Source: Rhizobium sp. 2MFCol3.1 (lineage in GTDB: Bacteria; Pseudomonadota; Alphaproteobacteria; Rhizobiales; Rhizobiaceae). Taken from it: a DNA stretch of 64,000 nt. Location of the stretch: NCBI RefSeq assembly GCF_000377565.1, contig NZ_KB898353.1, forward strand, positions 1-64,000, written 5' to 3'. Positions 20,415-29,975 of the stretch are shown here, in pieces. The notes beneath the pieces were generated by a model. It was not told the origin of the DNA, did no database searches, and saw only the letters and a program-made list of their open reading frames with translations. A program made the position numbers and the translations under genes. Within the stretch, counting starts at the first letter, position 1, and each line of letters begins with the position of its first letter.

Positions 20415-21739
20415 CCGCACTCACCGGCTCACCGCTGCGGATGCTGTTGCCGAGCAGCTTGCGGTCGAGAATGTTTCTCATTCTGCTGCTGGGCTTGGCG
20501 GTTGCCTACGGCATGTCATTCAGTGTGCTTTATGTCGAACGATATATGTCCGCAAAGGCAGTCATGCTCGGCACTCTTGAAACCGATGTCGCCACATCTA
20601 TAGCGGTTCTCGACCGTCTCCCTGCAGACAAACGCGCCGACCTCACTGACCCGCTCAGCCGGGGGAACTATCGGTTTGTACTTGGCTCCGGTCAGCCGGG
20701 AGTTCCAGACAAAAGCGTCAAGGGTGCTGAGATTGCGGACACAATAGGGGCCGCAATAGATCACAGGTTTCCAATACGGATGGAATCCATCCCCGGTGGC
20801 GTTGAGAGACTACAGGCTCATCTGGAATTGTCAGACGGCACTCCTCTGACAATAGACATAACGCCCCGCGCGATCATGCCTCTGGCGGCTTGGTTGCCTT
20901 GGGTGTTTTCCTTGCAGATGGTCTTCATCGCAATACTGGCGTGGCTTGCGGTTCGGCAAGCCTCCCGTCCGCTAGCCGATCTGGCCGCAGCGGCGGACGC
21001 CTTGGACCCCATGAAACGCGGGCCGGCCTTGAGCGACCGGGGACCAACCGAGGTGGCGCATGCTGCGAAGGCATTCAATGCAATGCGCGAGCGAATTGCC
21101 CATTATCTCGAGGAGCGAGTTCAGATACTCGCAGCAATATCACATGACCTCCAGACGCCTATTACTCGCATGCGACTAAGAGCAGACCTCTCCGACGACA
21201 GTCCCGAAAAGGCGAAACTGTTAAACGATCTGGCAGAGCTGGAGCAGCTCGTTCAAGACGGGATCGCATACTCCAGGAGTTCGCACGGGAACGGTGAGAA
21301 GGCCACAAGGATAGACATTGCCTCGTTTATCGAGAGTATTTGTTACGATTACCAGGACACGGGCAAAGCGGTCACGTTCACCGATCTGGCCAGCGGTACG
21401 ACGATCACAAAACCTCACGCGCTTCGACGCATTCTTACGAACTTCATCGACAATGCCTTGAAGTTCGGCGGCAGTGCGGAAGTTGGAGCAGTCCGGGACC
21501 AAAGCAATGGGATTGTCATCTCGATAGGCGACCGCGGTCCGGGCATCCCAGAGGACCAGATCGAGGCCGTCCTTCAGCCATTCTTCAGGCTCGAGCAATC
21601 GCGCAACAGAGATACCGGCGGGTCAGGGCTCGGGCTTGCAATCGCTCAGCAACTTGCTACCGCGCTCGGTGGAACGATGCGCCTGGCAAACCGTCAGGGT
21701 GGCGGTCTCGTAGCGGAAGTGCACCTGCCAGCCCGATAG
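20411..21739 (+). CDS. EnvZ-like sensor histidine kinase
   Basis: Membrane kinase, 442 residues. It has a TM segment at about residues 20-42, a ~110-residue periplasmic domain, a second TM at about 155-180, then HAMP, phosphoacceptor box AAISHDLQTPITRMR, and an ATPase domain with NFIDNALKFGG, GDRGPGIPE and GSGLGLAIAQQL. It is coupled to the preceding regulator. The catalytic core closely resembles the orphan kinase at 5024, so the two are likely paralogues. Neighbouring dipZ and ohr hint at an envelope or oxidative signal. Confidence 0.93.
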   Translation: MTALTGSPLRMLLPSSLRSRMFLILLLGLAVAYGMSFSVLYVERYMSAKAVMLGTLETDVATSIAVLDRLPADKRADLTDPLSRGNYRFVLGSGQPGVPDKSVKGAEIADTIGAAIDHRFPIRMESIPGGVERLQAHLELSDGTPLTIDITPRAIMPLAAWLPWVFSLQMVFIAILAWLAVRQASRPLADLAAAADALDPMKRGPALSDRGPTEVAHAAKAFNAMRERIAHYLEERVQILAAISHDLQTPITRMRLRADLSDDSPEKAKLLNDLAELEQLVQDGIAYSRSSHGNGEKATRIDIASFIESICYDYQDTGKAVTFTDLASGTTITKPHALRRILTNFIDNALKFGGSAEVGAVRDQSNGIVISIGDRGPGIPEDQIEAVLQPFFRLEQSRNRDTGGSGLGLAIAQQLATALGGTMRLANRQGGGLVAEVHLPAR

Positions 21740-21888
21740 CTTTAGAGACCTCGGCCGCAGCGTCTCGGGCGCTTCGCTACTGTTCGTTACAAAATAGCAT
21801 GTTTCCGGAAACATGCCTGATACGTCGGTCACTCAATACTCTCTCGTCAACAACGCCGCACAACTGCGGCTCGAATGAGGAGTTCGCA

Positions 21889-22305
21889 ATGACTAAGATC
21901 GACAAGGTACTTTACACTGGACGGACGCATACGACCGGTGGCCGTGAAGGCGCGGCGCTCAGCGACGATCGCGCCCTGGACATTAAGCTTTCGCCTCCGG
22001 GAAGCGGTCGCGCCGGCACCAATCCGGAGCAACTCTTCGCCGCCGGCTGGTCCGCTTGCTTCATCGGCGCTCTCGGCATTGCAGCTGGGAAGCGTAAAGT
22101 TGCTCTCCCGGCTGGCACTGCAGTCGATGCGGAGGTCGATCTCGGTCAGAGCGACGGCGGATACGCTCTCCAGGCACGGCTGCGAGTGAGCCTGCCCGAC
22201 GTTGAACCCGAACTCGCACGCGTTCTCGTCGAGGAAGCGCATCAGACCTGCCCCTACTCGAAGGCGACGCGCGGAAACATCAACGTCGAACTGAACCTGG
22301 CCTGA
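21889..22305 (+). CDS. ohr: Organic hydroperoxide resistance protein Ohr
   Basis: Thiol peroxidase of the Ohr/OsmC family that reduces organic hydroperoxides, 138 residues. The two reactive Cys are in AGWSACFIGALG and HQTCPYSKATRGN, and YTGRTHTTGGREGAALSDD is the usual Ohr N-terminus. ATG 21889 has a GAGGAG site. It lies 149 bp after the kinase. No OhrR regulator is adjacent, so control may come from the upstream two-component pair or from a distant gene. Confidence 0.95.
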   Translation: MTKIDKVLYTGRTHTTGGREGAALSDDRALDIKLSPPGSGRAGTNPEQLFAAGWSACFIGALGIAAGKRKVALPAGTAVDAEVDLGQSDGGYALQARLRVSLPDVEPELARVLVEEAHQTCPYSKATRGNINVELNLA

Positions 22306-22334
22306 GCTAGCCGTGTATCGTTCAAACTAGAAGC

Positions 22335-22355
22335 GGACGGGCATCTGGCCCGTCC
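22335..22355 (+). promoter_or_regulatory. Hairpin just before a small-gene ribosome site
   Basis: GGACGGG (22335-22341) pairs with CCCGTCC (22349-22355). The AAGGAG ribosome site of the following small gene starts two bases later. It may be a weak terminator for ohr or a leader structure. Confidence 0.4.
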
Positions 22356-22368
22356 CAAGGAGTGAATC

Positions 22369-22536
22369 ATGAAAATCGCAATCATCTGTCTGCTTGCCAT
22401 TACCGTTCTCGCCGCGCCATGTATCTACGACATCACCTCGAACGAGCCCTCCCCTCTGAATGGCCTCGTGGCAGCGGTTCAGCCGGGCAAACAAGCAATC
22501 AATAGCTACACTGCCGCAAGCGAACTGTTGTTCTAG
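22369..22536 (+). CDS. Small exported or membrane peptide, 55 aa
   Basis: A 55-codon frame with an AAGGAG site six to seven bases before ATG. It starts MKIAIICLLAITVLAAPCIY, a signal-peptide-like or TM N-terminus. The polar remainder (ITSNEPSPLNGLVAAVQPGK, then a short tail) has no known motif. A Cys at residue 18 follows LAAP, not a perfect lipobox. It lies 15 bp before the GST gene, so it is likely co-transcribed. Function unknown. Confidence 0.5.
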   Translation: MKIAIICLLAITVLAAPCIYDITSNEPSPLNGLVAAVQPGKQAINSYTAASELLF

Positions 22537-22551
22537 CGCGAGGCCCCCCAG

Positions 22552-23187
22552 ATGAAGCTGTATCTCAACGAGGTATCATCGGCCGCGTCACGTGTCCGGA
22601 TCGCTTTGGCACTCAAGGGCCTCTCTGTCGAAACTCAACAGATCGGCATTCTCGGGCTCGAGGCTGAAAGTCGAAAGAGCGACTATCGGCGCATCAACCC
22701 GCTAGGACTAGTGCCAGCACTAGAGACTGACGACGGCCTGTTGATCACTCAGTCCCTCGCTATCATCGAATACCTCGATGAGTTGAGACCCGATCCGGCT
22801 CTGCTGCCAACCGCACCGGTTGAGCGCGCGCTGGCTCGTTCTATCGCTCTGTCCATCGCATCTGAGATACACGCGCTCCTTACGCCGCGCGTGGCCTTGC
22901 ATTTAACCGACGCGTTCAACGCCGATTCTCAATCGACAACGGCTTGGAACCGACATTGGGTTGGGATAGGTCTCGACGCGGTGGAGCAACTGCTACACCA
23001 GAACCGAAGAAGCGTCTTCGCGATCAACAGCATTCCGACTGTCGCGGACATCTTTCTATATCCGCAAGCGATAGGGGCGAAGCGTCTCGGGTTCGATCTA
23101 GGACGGTGGCCGAACATCGCGGATGTGTTTAGCCGGCTGGAGACCCTGCCTGCGTTCGCTGAAAACGCTCCTGCTCCGCGCAAGTAG
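22552..23187 (+). CDS. Zeta-like glutathione S-transferase
   Basis: 211 residues, closest in look to maleylacetoacetate isomerase/zeta GST. The N-terminal thioredoxin fold has SSAASRVRIALALKGL, INPLGLVPALETDDG and ITQSLAIIEYLDE. The C-terminal helical domain ends with PTVADIFLYPQAIGAKR. The zeta hallmark SSCSxRVR is altered: Ala replaces Cys, so the isomerase role is doubtful. No tyrosine catabolism genes are nearby. The stress context suggests detoxification. Confidence 0.82.
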   Translation: MKLYLNEVSSAASRVRIALALKGLSVETQQIGILGLEAESRKSDYRRINPLGLVPALETDDGLLITQSLAIIEYLDELRPDPALLPTAPVERALARSIALSIASEIHALLTPRVALHLTDAFNADSQSTTAWNRHWVGIGLDAVEQLLHQNRRSVFAINSIPTVADIFLYPQAIGAKRLGFDLGRWPNIADVFSRLETLPAFAENAPAPRK

Positions 23188-23241
23188 CAGTATTATCGCG
23201 ATCCCATAACGACCCCTCTTACGGGAAGGGGTATTCAATTA

Positions 23242-23271
23242 AGCCGCGTGCTGCCACAACAGCACGCGGCT
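23242..23271. terminator. Hairpin between GST and LysR fragment
   Basis: AGCCGCGTGCTG (23242-23253) with its exact complement at 23260-23271. It lies between convergent genes. The T-richness is modest (TTAATT on the minus-strand side). Confidence 0.55.
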
Positions 23272-23299
23272 AACCCTACATGTGATGCTGTTAATTAGC

Positions 23300-23611
23300 T
23301 CAGTCCGCACTCCGGTCCCGCGGAGCCTCAGCGGACATAAAGGGGCATGCCGGCAGCACGTCCACTGCCTTCTCCGCCGCAGATACCTCATCCAGAATTC
23401 TGAGCGCGTGTTTGTGAAACATCTCCCCAGCCTCAGTCAGACGAAGTTGCCGGGTAGACCGCTCGATCAAAACCCTCCCGATGGTGGCCTCCAATCGCGT
23501 CAACGCGCGACTTACTGAGGACTTCGGCATATTGAGCGACCGAGCGGCGCTCGAAATGCTCTTCAGATCTGCGATGAGGGCAAACGCTGCCAAGTCGACA
23601 AGGTGAAACAT
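23300..23611 (-). pseudogene. LysR regulator reduced to its DNA-binding domain
   Basis: The 103-residue frame covers only the LysR helix-turn-helix: AFALIADLKSISSAARSLNM, SVSRALTRLEATIGRVLIER, RLTEAGEMFHKHA. Normal LysR proteins are ~300 residues with a ligand domain. The frame stops after a few unrelated codons, and the GST gene with its terminator follows, so the effector half is gone. It may be a decayed gene. A free DNA-binding domain that interferes with full-length paralogues is possible but untested. Confidence 0.7.
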
Positions 23612-23695
23612 GTGGCTATCGTCCCATCTTTGGTGGGCGAAGTCCACCTTCAAGCGCCCGAACTTTACCTAAACTCCCGCCGAAGCCTGGCGACC

Positions 23696-24490
23696 TCACG
23701 CAACAAAAGGGAGGCACAACGGAGTGCCGTCAATCGGATGTTCAATGACCATTGCTTCAATGCCGAATATCGCTTTGATCAGCCGAGGGGTGAAAACCTC
23801 TGCAGGCTTACCGTGTGCAAGAATTTTGCCTCCGCTTACAGCGACGACGTTATCCGCATATTTTGCAGCATGGTTGAGATCGTGGACGACCATCACTACT
23901 GTTCGGCCATGGTCGCGATTGAGGCGCTTTAGTAGCTCGAGCACTTCAAACTGATGGGCGATGTCCAGATAGGTCGTCGGCTCGTCGAGAAGAAGGATGG
24001 GCGTTTCCTGAGCTAACGCCATGGCAATCCACGCCCTCTGCCGTTGACCGCCGGAAAGCTGGTCCAGTTGCCGCTCCGCCAGGGCGGTCAGACCAGTCGC
24101 ATCGAGAGAATTTGCGACAACGTCTTCGTCCCGCGAGCTCGGCCGGGACAGAATGCCTCGATGCGGATGCCGGCCAAAGCGGCAAAGCTGACGCACCGTA
24201 AGACCTTCCGGTGAGACCGGGCTCTGCGGAAGGAGCGCCAACGCTCGAGCGACGTCGCGACCCGCCAATGCTGCGATTGCCTTTCCGTCGAGGCAGACCG
24301 TGCCCGAAAGTGGAGGACTTACACGTCCCAGCGTGCGGAGAAGCGTCGATTTTCCGCTACCGTTCGCGCCGACCAACGCGGTGATGCGGCCATCGGGAAT
24401 GACGATATCGATGTCTTCGAGGACAACATTCGAAGCATAGCCAAGCTTGAGATTGTGACCAGACAGTCTCGGTTCGTTATCGTGGGTCAA
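23696..24490 (-). CDS. Siderophore ABC transporter ATPase (FecE/FhuC type)
   Basis: ATP-binding subunit that powers ferric-siderophore import, 264 residues. Walker A GANGSGKST, signature LSGGQRQRAWIAMALAQ, Walker B ILLLDEPTTYLDI and the H-loop VVHDLNHAAKYAD are all present. It is the last gene of a five-gene operon and its start overlaps the preceding permease stop by 4 bp. The exact chelate is unknown. Confidence 0.93.
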   Translation of the reverse strand: MTHDNEPRLSGHNLKLGYASNVVLEDIDIVIPDGRITALVGANGSGKSTLLRTLGRVSPPLSGTVCLDGKAIAALAGRDVARALALLPQSPVSPEGLTVRQLCRFGRHPHRGILSRPSSRDEDVVANSLDATGLTALAERQLDQLSGGQRQRAWIAMALAQETPILLLDEPTTYLDIAHQFEVLELLKRLNRDHGRTVVMVVHDLNHAAKYADNVVAVSGGKILAHGKPAEVFTPRLIKAIFGIEAMVIEHPIDGTPLCLPFVA

Positions 24491-25509
24491 TCTGATTTGG
24501 CCTCTCGGAAAAGCAAAAAGATCAAATAGGGTCCACCGATGACCGCGGCAACGATCCCGGCAGGTATCTCGTTGGGTAGTGCAACGATTCTGCCAAGCAG
24601 GTCCGCAGTCGTCAGGATCAGTGCTCCCAACAGCGCGCTAGTTGTAACCAAGGCCGCCGGTCGAGAGCCTACAAGCAAGCGCGCCGCATGCGGAGCGAGT
24701 AGTCCGAGAAACCCGATGCTGCCCACGCTCGCCACGCTGCCCGCGCACAATAGCACCGACACGACGACAAGCCCCCCTCGCAGCAATGTCGGCGACAACC
24801 CGATGCTGATCAGCGTTTCATTGGAAAAACCTCCTGCATCGAGGTGTTTAGTGCCAACGAATATGAGCGGCAGACAAGCAATAACCCAGCACGACAGCGC
24901 AATCACGTCGGACGATGTGCTGCCATAAACACTGCCTGCGAGCCACACCATTGATTGGTCCGCTCGGCTGGGAAACAGGACCATTACGTACTGAACCAAG
25001 GCATGTGCAAAAAGGCCCAGCGCAACTCCTGCCAACGCAAATCCGGCTATTCCTCCGGCCAGGAGGCGGCCGATCGCAAAAAGCATCAAGCAACCAGACA
25101 ACGAACCGACGATGACCCCGATCGGAATAGCCCATACGGCCCAACTAGGTGGCGTCGAGACACTCACCAAGAACGCACCTAAGCCCGCCCATTTCGTAAC
25201 TCCGACGACATCTGGGGATGCGAGTGGGTTTCTTAGCGCTCCCTGAAGAAACACGCCGGCCACTGCGAGCGACCCGCCAGCCAACATCGCCACCACAACC
25301 CGAGGTCCCCTATACTGCATGACAATAAATTCGTTCTTTCCCCCACCTAATGCGTTGAACACATCGGCGACACTGAGCGTGACAGCGCCAACTGTCATCG
25401 ACAGAACGGCCACGGCAAGGGTAAGTCCAAGGACGCCTGTGCATACCCAAAGTACGCGCGATTCTCTAAAAGAGCAGAGGCCGCTGATCATGCCCTCCTG
25501 CCCTTCCAC
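24487..25509 (-). CDS. FecCD-family permease, second subunit
   Basis: Inner-membrane permease for iron-siderophore, 340 residues, with about nine or ten hydrophobic segments. FecCD features: GPRVVVAMLAGGSLAVAGVF near residue 70, NPLASPDVVGVTKWAG, and near the end GFLGLLAPHAARLLVGS and ALPNEIPAGIVAAVIGGPYL. It overlaps the first permease by about 22 bp; an internal start at 25491 would nearly remove the overlap. It probably forms a heterodimer with that neighbour. Confidence 0.92.
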   Translation of the reverse strand: MEGQEGMISGLCSFRESRVLWVCTGVLGLTLAVAVLSMTVGAVTLSVADVFNALGGGKNEFIVMQYRGPRVVVAMLAGGSLAVAGVFLQGALRNPLASPDVVGVTKWAGLGAFLVSVSTPPSWAVWAIPIGVIVGSLSGCLMLFAIGRLLAGGIAGFALAGVALGLFAHALVQYVMVLFPSRADQSMVWLAGSVYGSTSSDVIALSCWVIACLPLIFVGTKHLDAGGFSNETLISIGLSPTLLRGGLVVVSVLLCAGSVASVGSIGFLGLLAPHAARLLVGSRPAALVTTSALLGALILTTADLLGRIVALPNEIPAGIVAAVIGGPYLIFLLFREAKSD

Positions 25510-26498
25510 AAAATAATAAGGAACGCTGGCGCGCCTATGAGCGCCGTCACGATCCCCACCGGAATTTCGGCCGGGAACGCAGCGGTTCGCCCTAAGATAT
25601 CTGCAACATTGAGAAGAAGCGCGCCGCCTACAGTGCTAAAAATGACCAAGTTCAGGTGGTCACCTCCCGCGATCTTTCGAACCATGTGAGGCACGAGCAG
25701 GCCTATAAAACCTATCGGCCCGCTTACTGAAACTGCCGATCCCGCCAGGATGACGATCAGACAAGCGGCGAGGCCGCCCACGCGACGGGAGTTTTGCCCC
25801 AACGAGGTACCTGTTGTCTCGTCCAGCGCCAACACGCCAAAATGTCGAGCGGCTAAAATCGCAATTCCAGTACCGATGAGACTGAACGGCAAAACGATCA
25901 AGACTTTCGACCATTGTGCTCCGTTGATCGAGCCCGCGAGCCAATAGACGACATCCTGCGCAGCGTTGTTCGAGATCAAAATCGCCTGGACCAAGGCGGA
26001 AAGGACAAGTTGGATCGTAATTCCAGCTAAGGCAAGCTTGAGATCGGTCATTGTCCGAGATAGCGACAGTGACCACATCGCGATACCAACCGCCGCGGCG
26101 CCGGCGAATGCCGGCCACACGGTTCCCCACCCGCGCATCCCGGGAATTGCGATCAGGCATGCCACGATGGCCAAGGAAGCTCCCGCGTTGATCCCAAATG
26201 TCTGTGGGGATGCCAATCCGTTTCTTGTGAGAGTCTGGATCAACACACCCGCGACAGCCAGATTAGCCCCGACCAAAACCCCGAGTACGGCACGGGGCAA
26301 CCTTACCTCCCAAACGAGTGAACTGTCCGCCGATCCATCGGGGGAAAGCAATAGCGCCAGGGCGCGCGAGAGGGGAAGGTTGGCAACACCAAACGAGATC
26401 GCGGCCACTAGAACTATCAACAAGAGTCCGAGCAGTGCCGCCACCACGATCAGACGGCTCCTCAAGGCTGTGCTGGTCCGGACATCCACATACCTCAA
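25488..26498 (-). CDS. FecCD-family permease, first subunit
   Basis: 336-residue membrane permease of the FecCD family. It shows RLPRAVLGVLVGANLAVAGV, GLASPQTFGINAGASLA, and the C-terminal GFIGLLVPHMVRKIAGGDH and FPAEIPVGIVTALIGAPAFL blocks that contact the ATPase. It sits between the binding protein (7-bp gap) and the second permease. Tight spacing supports one transcript. Confidence 0.92.
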   Translation of the reverse strand: MRYVDVRTSTALRSRLIVVAALLGLLLIVLVAAISFGVANLPLSRALALLLSPDGSADSSLVWEVRLPRAVLGVLVGANLAVAGVLIQTLTRNGLASPQTFGINAGASLAIVACLIAIPGMRGWGTVWPAFAGAAAVGIAMWSLSLSRTMTDLKLALAGITIQLVLSALVQAILISNNAAQDVVYWLAGSINGAQWSKVLIVLPFSLIGTGIAILAARHFGVLALDETTGTSLGQNSRRVGGLAACLIVILAGSAVSVSGPIGFIGLLVPHMVRKIAGGDHLNLVIFSTVGGALLLNVADILGRTAAFPAEIPVGIVTALIGAPAFLIILWKGRRA

Positions 26499-26504
26499 TG
26501 CGTT

Positions 26505-27455
26505 TCATCCAGCATGATAGACTTTTGAAAGGACGTCGCGGACAATTAGCTCCGCGGTTTTAAGGCCTCGGAAGCGCGCAAACTGATTGCGGTTAACTTC
26601 GAACACGGTCGCATTCTTGACCGCAGATATGTTCGCAAATGCGGTGTTTGTCTTCCATAGATCGAAAACCGTGCCTCCATCATCTGTGGCAACGAGAAGA
26701 ACGTCGGGATTGACTGCAATCAACCTTTCGAGGCTGGCCCCACTTTCAACGGCACTCGACGACTGAAGAGCTGGCGTCAGGCCCATTGCTTTGAATATCG
26801 ATCCTGTGAAGGACGACGACGTATGGAGGCTCATTGAATCGGTGGTCGCCACCGCCAAAAGAAATCTGCGGCTCTCGTTTTTCGGCACTTTTGAGATCAG
26901 GGCTGAAACGACCGCGTCATGTGCAGCTAGAGCACGCTCTCCTCTTGACCTGTCTCCTAAAGCATCCGCAATTTCCAGCACCGACTGTCGGATCGTGGGG
27001 TAGTCGCCTTCCCAACTGTTCAAAACGATCGTCGGGGCGATGGCGCTTAACTGCGCATAAATCGCCGAGTGGCGTACTTCATCGGCTATAATCAAATCAG
27101 GGCCGAGTGCGCTGACAAGTTCGAGGTTTGGCTCGAGCCGTGTTCCAACCGAGCCGTAAGCAATCCTCTTACCCAGCAGTTGCTCGATCCGACCAGGCTG
27201 GTTGTCGTCACTGATGCCCACGGGCGCAACGTCGAGGGCGTCCAGGGCCTGGACGAATGAAAACTCCAACGCCACTACTCGACTTGGACGTCCCGATATC
27301 TCCGTTACCCCGGCGCGATGGGATATCGTCCGGGATTCAGCCGCCGTTGCCGGAGCTGGGAGCACCATGGCCCCTGCTCCGGCAGCCAGAAGGCCGGCAC
27401 AGAACCGGCGGCGAGAGATCGAGTTCGAAAATTCGGTCAAGAAGATGTCCTGCAT
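26505..27455 (-). CDS. Periplasmic iron-siderophore binding protein
   Basis: Class III solute-binding protein (FecB/FhuD-like), 316 residues. The N-terminus has a twin-arginine signal (SRRRFCAGLLAAGAG…ATAAE), common in this family. The mature domain has RVVALEFSFVQALDALDVAP, then LGPDLIIADEVRHS and a long connecting helix region. It delivers the ferric chelate to the two FecCD permeases encoded downstream. The TonB receptor gene lies 47 bp upstream. Confidence 0.92.
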   Translation of the reverse strand: MQDIFLTEFSNSISRRRFCAGLLAAGAGAMVLPAPATAAESRTISHRAGVTEISGRPSRVVALEFSFVQALDALDVAPVGISDDNQPGRIEQLLGKRIAYGSVGTRLEPNLELVSALGPDLIIADEVRHSAIYAQLSAIAPTIVLNSWEGDYPTIRQSVLEIADALGDRSRGERALAAHDAVVSALISKVPKNESRRFLLAVATTDSMSLHTSSSFTGSIFKAMGLTPALQSSSAVESGASLERLIAVNPDVLLVATDDGGTVFDLWKTNTAFANISAVKNATVFEVNRNQFARFRGLKTAELIVRDVLSKVYHAG

Positions 27456-27502
27456 ACACAGAGCGAAAGCTCGGCACCATGCGGCACCGAACTATTTCGT
27501 TA

Positions 27503-29662
27503 TCAGAAGGCGATGGATGCGTTAACGAAGAATGTGCGCGGCTGTCCGACAAATTTGCCCCCGTTGTTGTCGGTGGCGCGGGTGAAGTACTCCTTGTCGA
27601 AAAGGTTTTTTACACCGAATGCAAACTTCGGTGCATTCTTCTTGTCTTGCGGTTGGTAGGCCACGCGGAGGTTAACCGTTGCGTAACCGGGGATGTCGCC
27701 CAGCCGACCTGTTGGATCTTCATCGGTGACGTACGTCGCGCCATCGGTAGCCGTTCCGGGCGAGTGCTGTTTGGTCTGTGCCGTGACATCGGCATTGAAG
27801 GCCCAGTCGTTGTACTGATAGCCGGCACCAAGGGATGCCACCTGGCGCGAGTAGAAGGGGAGGTCGCGGTCCTTGAATGCGCCTGCCTTGTAGGTCGCCT
27901 CTGTATAGGTATAGCTTGCGTTCAACGATAAGCCCTCGAGCATAGGCGTGACACTCCCCAGATCGTAGCGCGCGGCTGCTTCCACGCCCCGATGCTGAGT
28001 CGCGCCGAGGTCCGTCCATATCCCCTCACCCACGATCGATCTCCCGAGGTAGAGTTCCTTGTCAAAGTCGATATTGAACAAAGTGAATTCGGCACTCCAG
28101 CTGTCACCCTCATAATGGGTGCCAATCTCGTAGGTCGTCGCCTTCTCAGGATGAAGGCCGTCAGTGGTGGATGCGAGCTGGCTGTACTGCTGCGGCCCAA
28201 ACGAAACGCCGACGTTCGCAAAGACGGTCCACGCATCATTGACCTGGTAGGAAGCCGAAAGGGTCGGGAGAAGTTCGCGCGCATCAATTTCCCGGCTGAC
28301 CGACGTGGTCGTCGTGCCGATATTCACTATCTCATTGTGCGTATTGATGATTTCATACCGAACGCCTGGTGTGATCGTCCAGTTGCCGATCTCAATTTTG
28401 TCGTCGATATAGAAGGCATGCGCGGTCGTCCCCCCATCACTCGTCTGATAGGTGTTCATACTCAGGTTGTTGGGATTGATCCCCGTGGCTCTATTGTAGA
28501 ACCCGGTCCGGGCTGCTACTTCCGAACTCTGTTCCCAAAGATATCGGTACCCAATGGTGACTTCCTGCGAGATCCCGCCGAATTCAAATAGGCGCGAGTA
28601 TCGCGGCTCGATACCATAATACTCGTAGCTGCGGGGTGCGGAAGTGAGGCGGTAGAGGCCGGCGCTCGCGCCCGTGCCCTGTTGTTCAACATTGCTGCCG
28701 CGAAAGGAGTTGACGTAGTATCCGAGCAGCTCGAAGTTGTTCTCACCGTCATCATGTTGATATCGCAGCGAGATGTCGTTCCGACGACCGGTGAAGTTGT
28801 CGTACTTTCTGGTAGACTGGTATGGATCAGCATCATACTCAGCGGTCGTCAGGCCACCTGGCATTTTGCCCTCGCCCTCGTAATGATGAAACTGGGCACT
28901 CAGCTTGTCAGTATCGGAAAGCTCATAACTTCCCTTCAATATGATATCATCGATATCCGATCGGTCATTGCTATCGCGATATCCTTCCCCATGGATCCCG
29001 GAATAAAGAATAGCCCCACCCAAGCCATCAGCGTTCGTACCGCCGATGAGGACGCTGGGCGTTGCTTTCACGTTGCCGTTGTTGCCTGCGATTTCAGCGC
29101 CGGACGAGAACCTAGCGGTGAAATTTTCTGGGATTGGGTTCGTGACAAAATTGATAATCCCGCCGACGTTCTGCGGGCCATAGCGCACGGACCCCGCGCC
29201 ACGGACGACATCGATCGTATCGACGTTTCCCAAGACGAGCGGAAATAGAGAAAGCTGAGGCTGCCCATAAGGGGCGTAGGACAACGGGATCCCATCCATC
29301 AGCACCGTCGAACGCGGGGAAAGACGGGATGTAAGGCCGCGAACTCCCAAATTCAGCGACACATCGCTGCCGCCAGTCCCGTTACTGTCCTGCACCTGGA
29401 CCCCAGGAACCAACCTCAACGCGTCTCGGACATTCTGAGCCCCGCTTTCTTCGATCTGCTGTTGATCGACAATCGTACGTGCGCCCGCATGCTTCAGGAC
29501 TTTCTCAGCGTTTGGTTTGTCCAGCCAATTGCCTGTGATGGCGATCGTATCTAGAATAGTCGCCGCTTCGTCGTCCTTGGCTTCCTGTGCGAGCGCGACA
29601 AACGGCAACATGGCTGAAGTCGCAAGCAAAGTGAAAATCAATCGGCTCTGTCTATAAATCAT
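27503..29662 (-). CDS. TonB-dependent receptor (FecA-like)
   Basis: Outer-membrane ferric-siderophore receptor, 719 residues. The signal peptide ends near VALAQ (residue 25). The plug domain (about 45-160) has ARTIVDQQQIEESGAQNVRD, GVRGLTSRLSPRSTVLMDGI and VRYGPQNVGGIINFVTNPIP, a FecA-like pattern. The beta-barrel follows and ends in the expected aromatic FFVNASIAF. It lacks the ~80-residue N-terminal signalling extension of FecA, and no FecI/FecR pair is present, so control is not by surface signalling. It is first in the uptake operon. Confidence 0.92.
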   Translation of the reverse strand: MIYRQSRLIFTLLATSAMLPFVALAQEAKDDEAATILDTIAITGNWLDKPNAEKVLKHAGARTIVDQQQIEESGAQNVRDALRLVPGVQVQDSNGTGGSDVSLNLGVRGLTSRLSPRSTVLMDGIPLSYAPYGQPQLSLFPLVLGNVDTIDVVRGAGSVRYGPQNVGGIINFVTNPIPENFTARFSSGAEIAGNNGNVKATPSVLIGGTNADGLGGAILYSGIHGEGYRDSNDRSDIDDIILKGSYELSDTDKLSAQFHHYEGEGKMPGGLTTAEYDADPYQSTRKYDNFTGRRNDISLRYQHDDGENNFELLGYYVNSFRGSNVEQQGTGASAGLYRLTSAPRSYEYYGIEPRYSRLFEFGGISQEVTIGYRYLWEQSSEVAARTGFYNRATGINPNNLSMNTYQTSDGGTTAHAFYIDDKIEIGNWTITPGVRYEIINTHNEIVNIGTTTTSVSREIDARELLPTLSASYQVNDAWTVFANVGVSFGPQQYSQLASTTDGLHPEKATTYEIGTHYEGDSWSAEFTLFNIDFDKELYLGRSIVGEGIWTDLGATQHRGVEAAARYDLGSVTPMLEGLSLNASYTYTEATYKAGAFKDRDLPFYSRQVASLGAGYQYNDWAFNADVTAQTKQHSPGTATDGATYVTDEDPTGRLGDIPGYATVNLRVAYQPQDKKNAPKFAFGVKNLFDKEYFTRATDNNGGKFVGQPRTFFVNASIAF

Positions 29663-29975
29663 TGAAATCCCTCGGCGACATAGACAACACAGGTATCCCG
29701 GGCGCGGAAGCGACTACTTCCCGCCGGATTGGAAATTGGCAACAAGGATGCCTGTCGGATCGATAACGACAAGCCGAACTCGAGCCGGCATGTAACCAGC
29801 CCTCGATCAATTCATTTGGCCGGCTGCAAGCGGCTCGAATCCCTCGGTCATTATCGCGACAACCAGAGGCCAGCGCGACAATGTCGTGAGCACTACATTA
29901 TTGCAGCATGCATTTCAATAAACATAACTATAATAATCATGTTATTTGCACGAAATCTACGGTCAGCATCCACTT
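29663..29975. promoter_or_regulatory. Upstream region of the siderophore operon
   Basis: This 313-bp gap must hold the operon promoter. An A/T-rich stretch at about 29910-29950 carries an imperfect TAAC/GTTA inverted pair around TATAATAATCATG. No clear Fur, RirA or Irr box could be assigned by eye. Confidence 0.4.
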
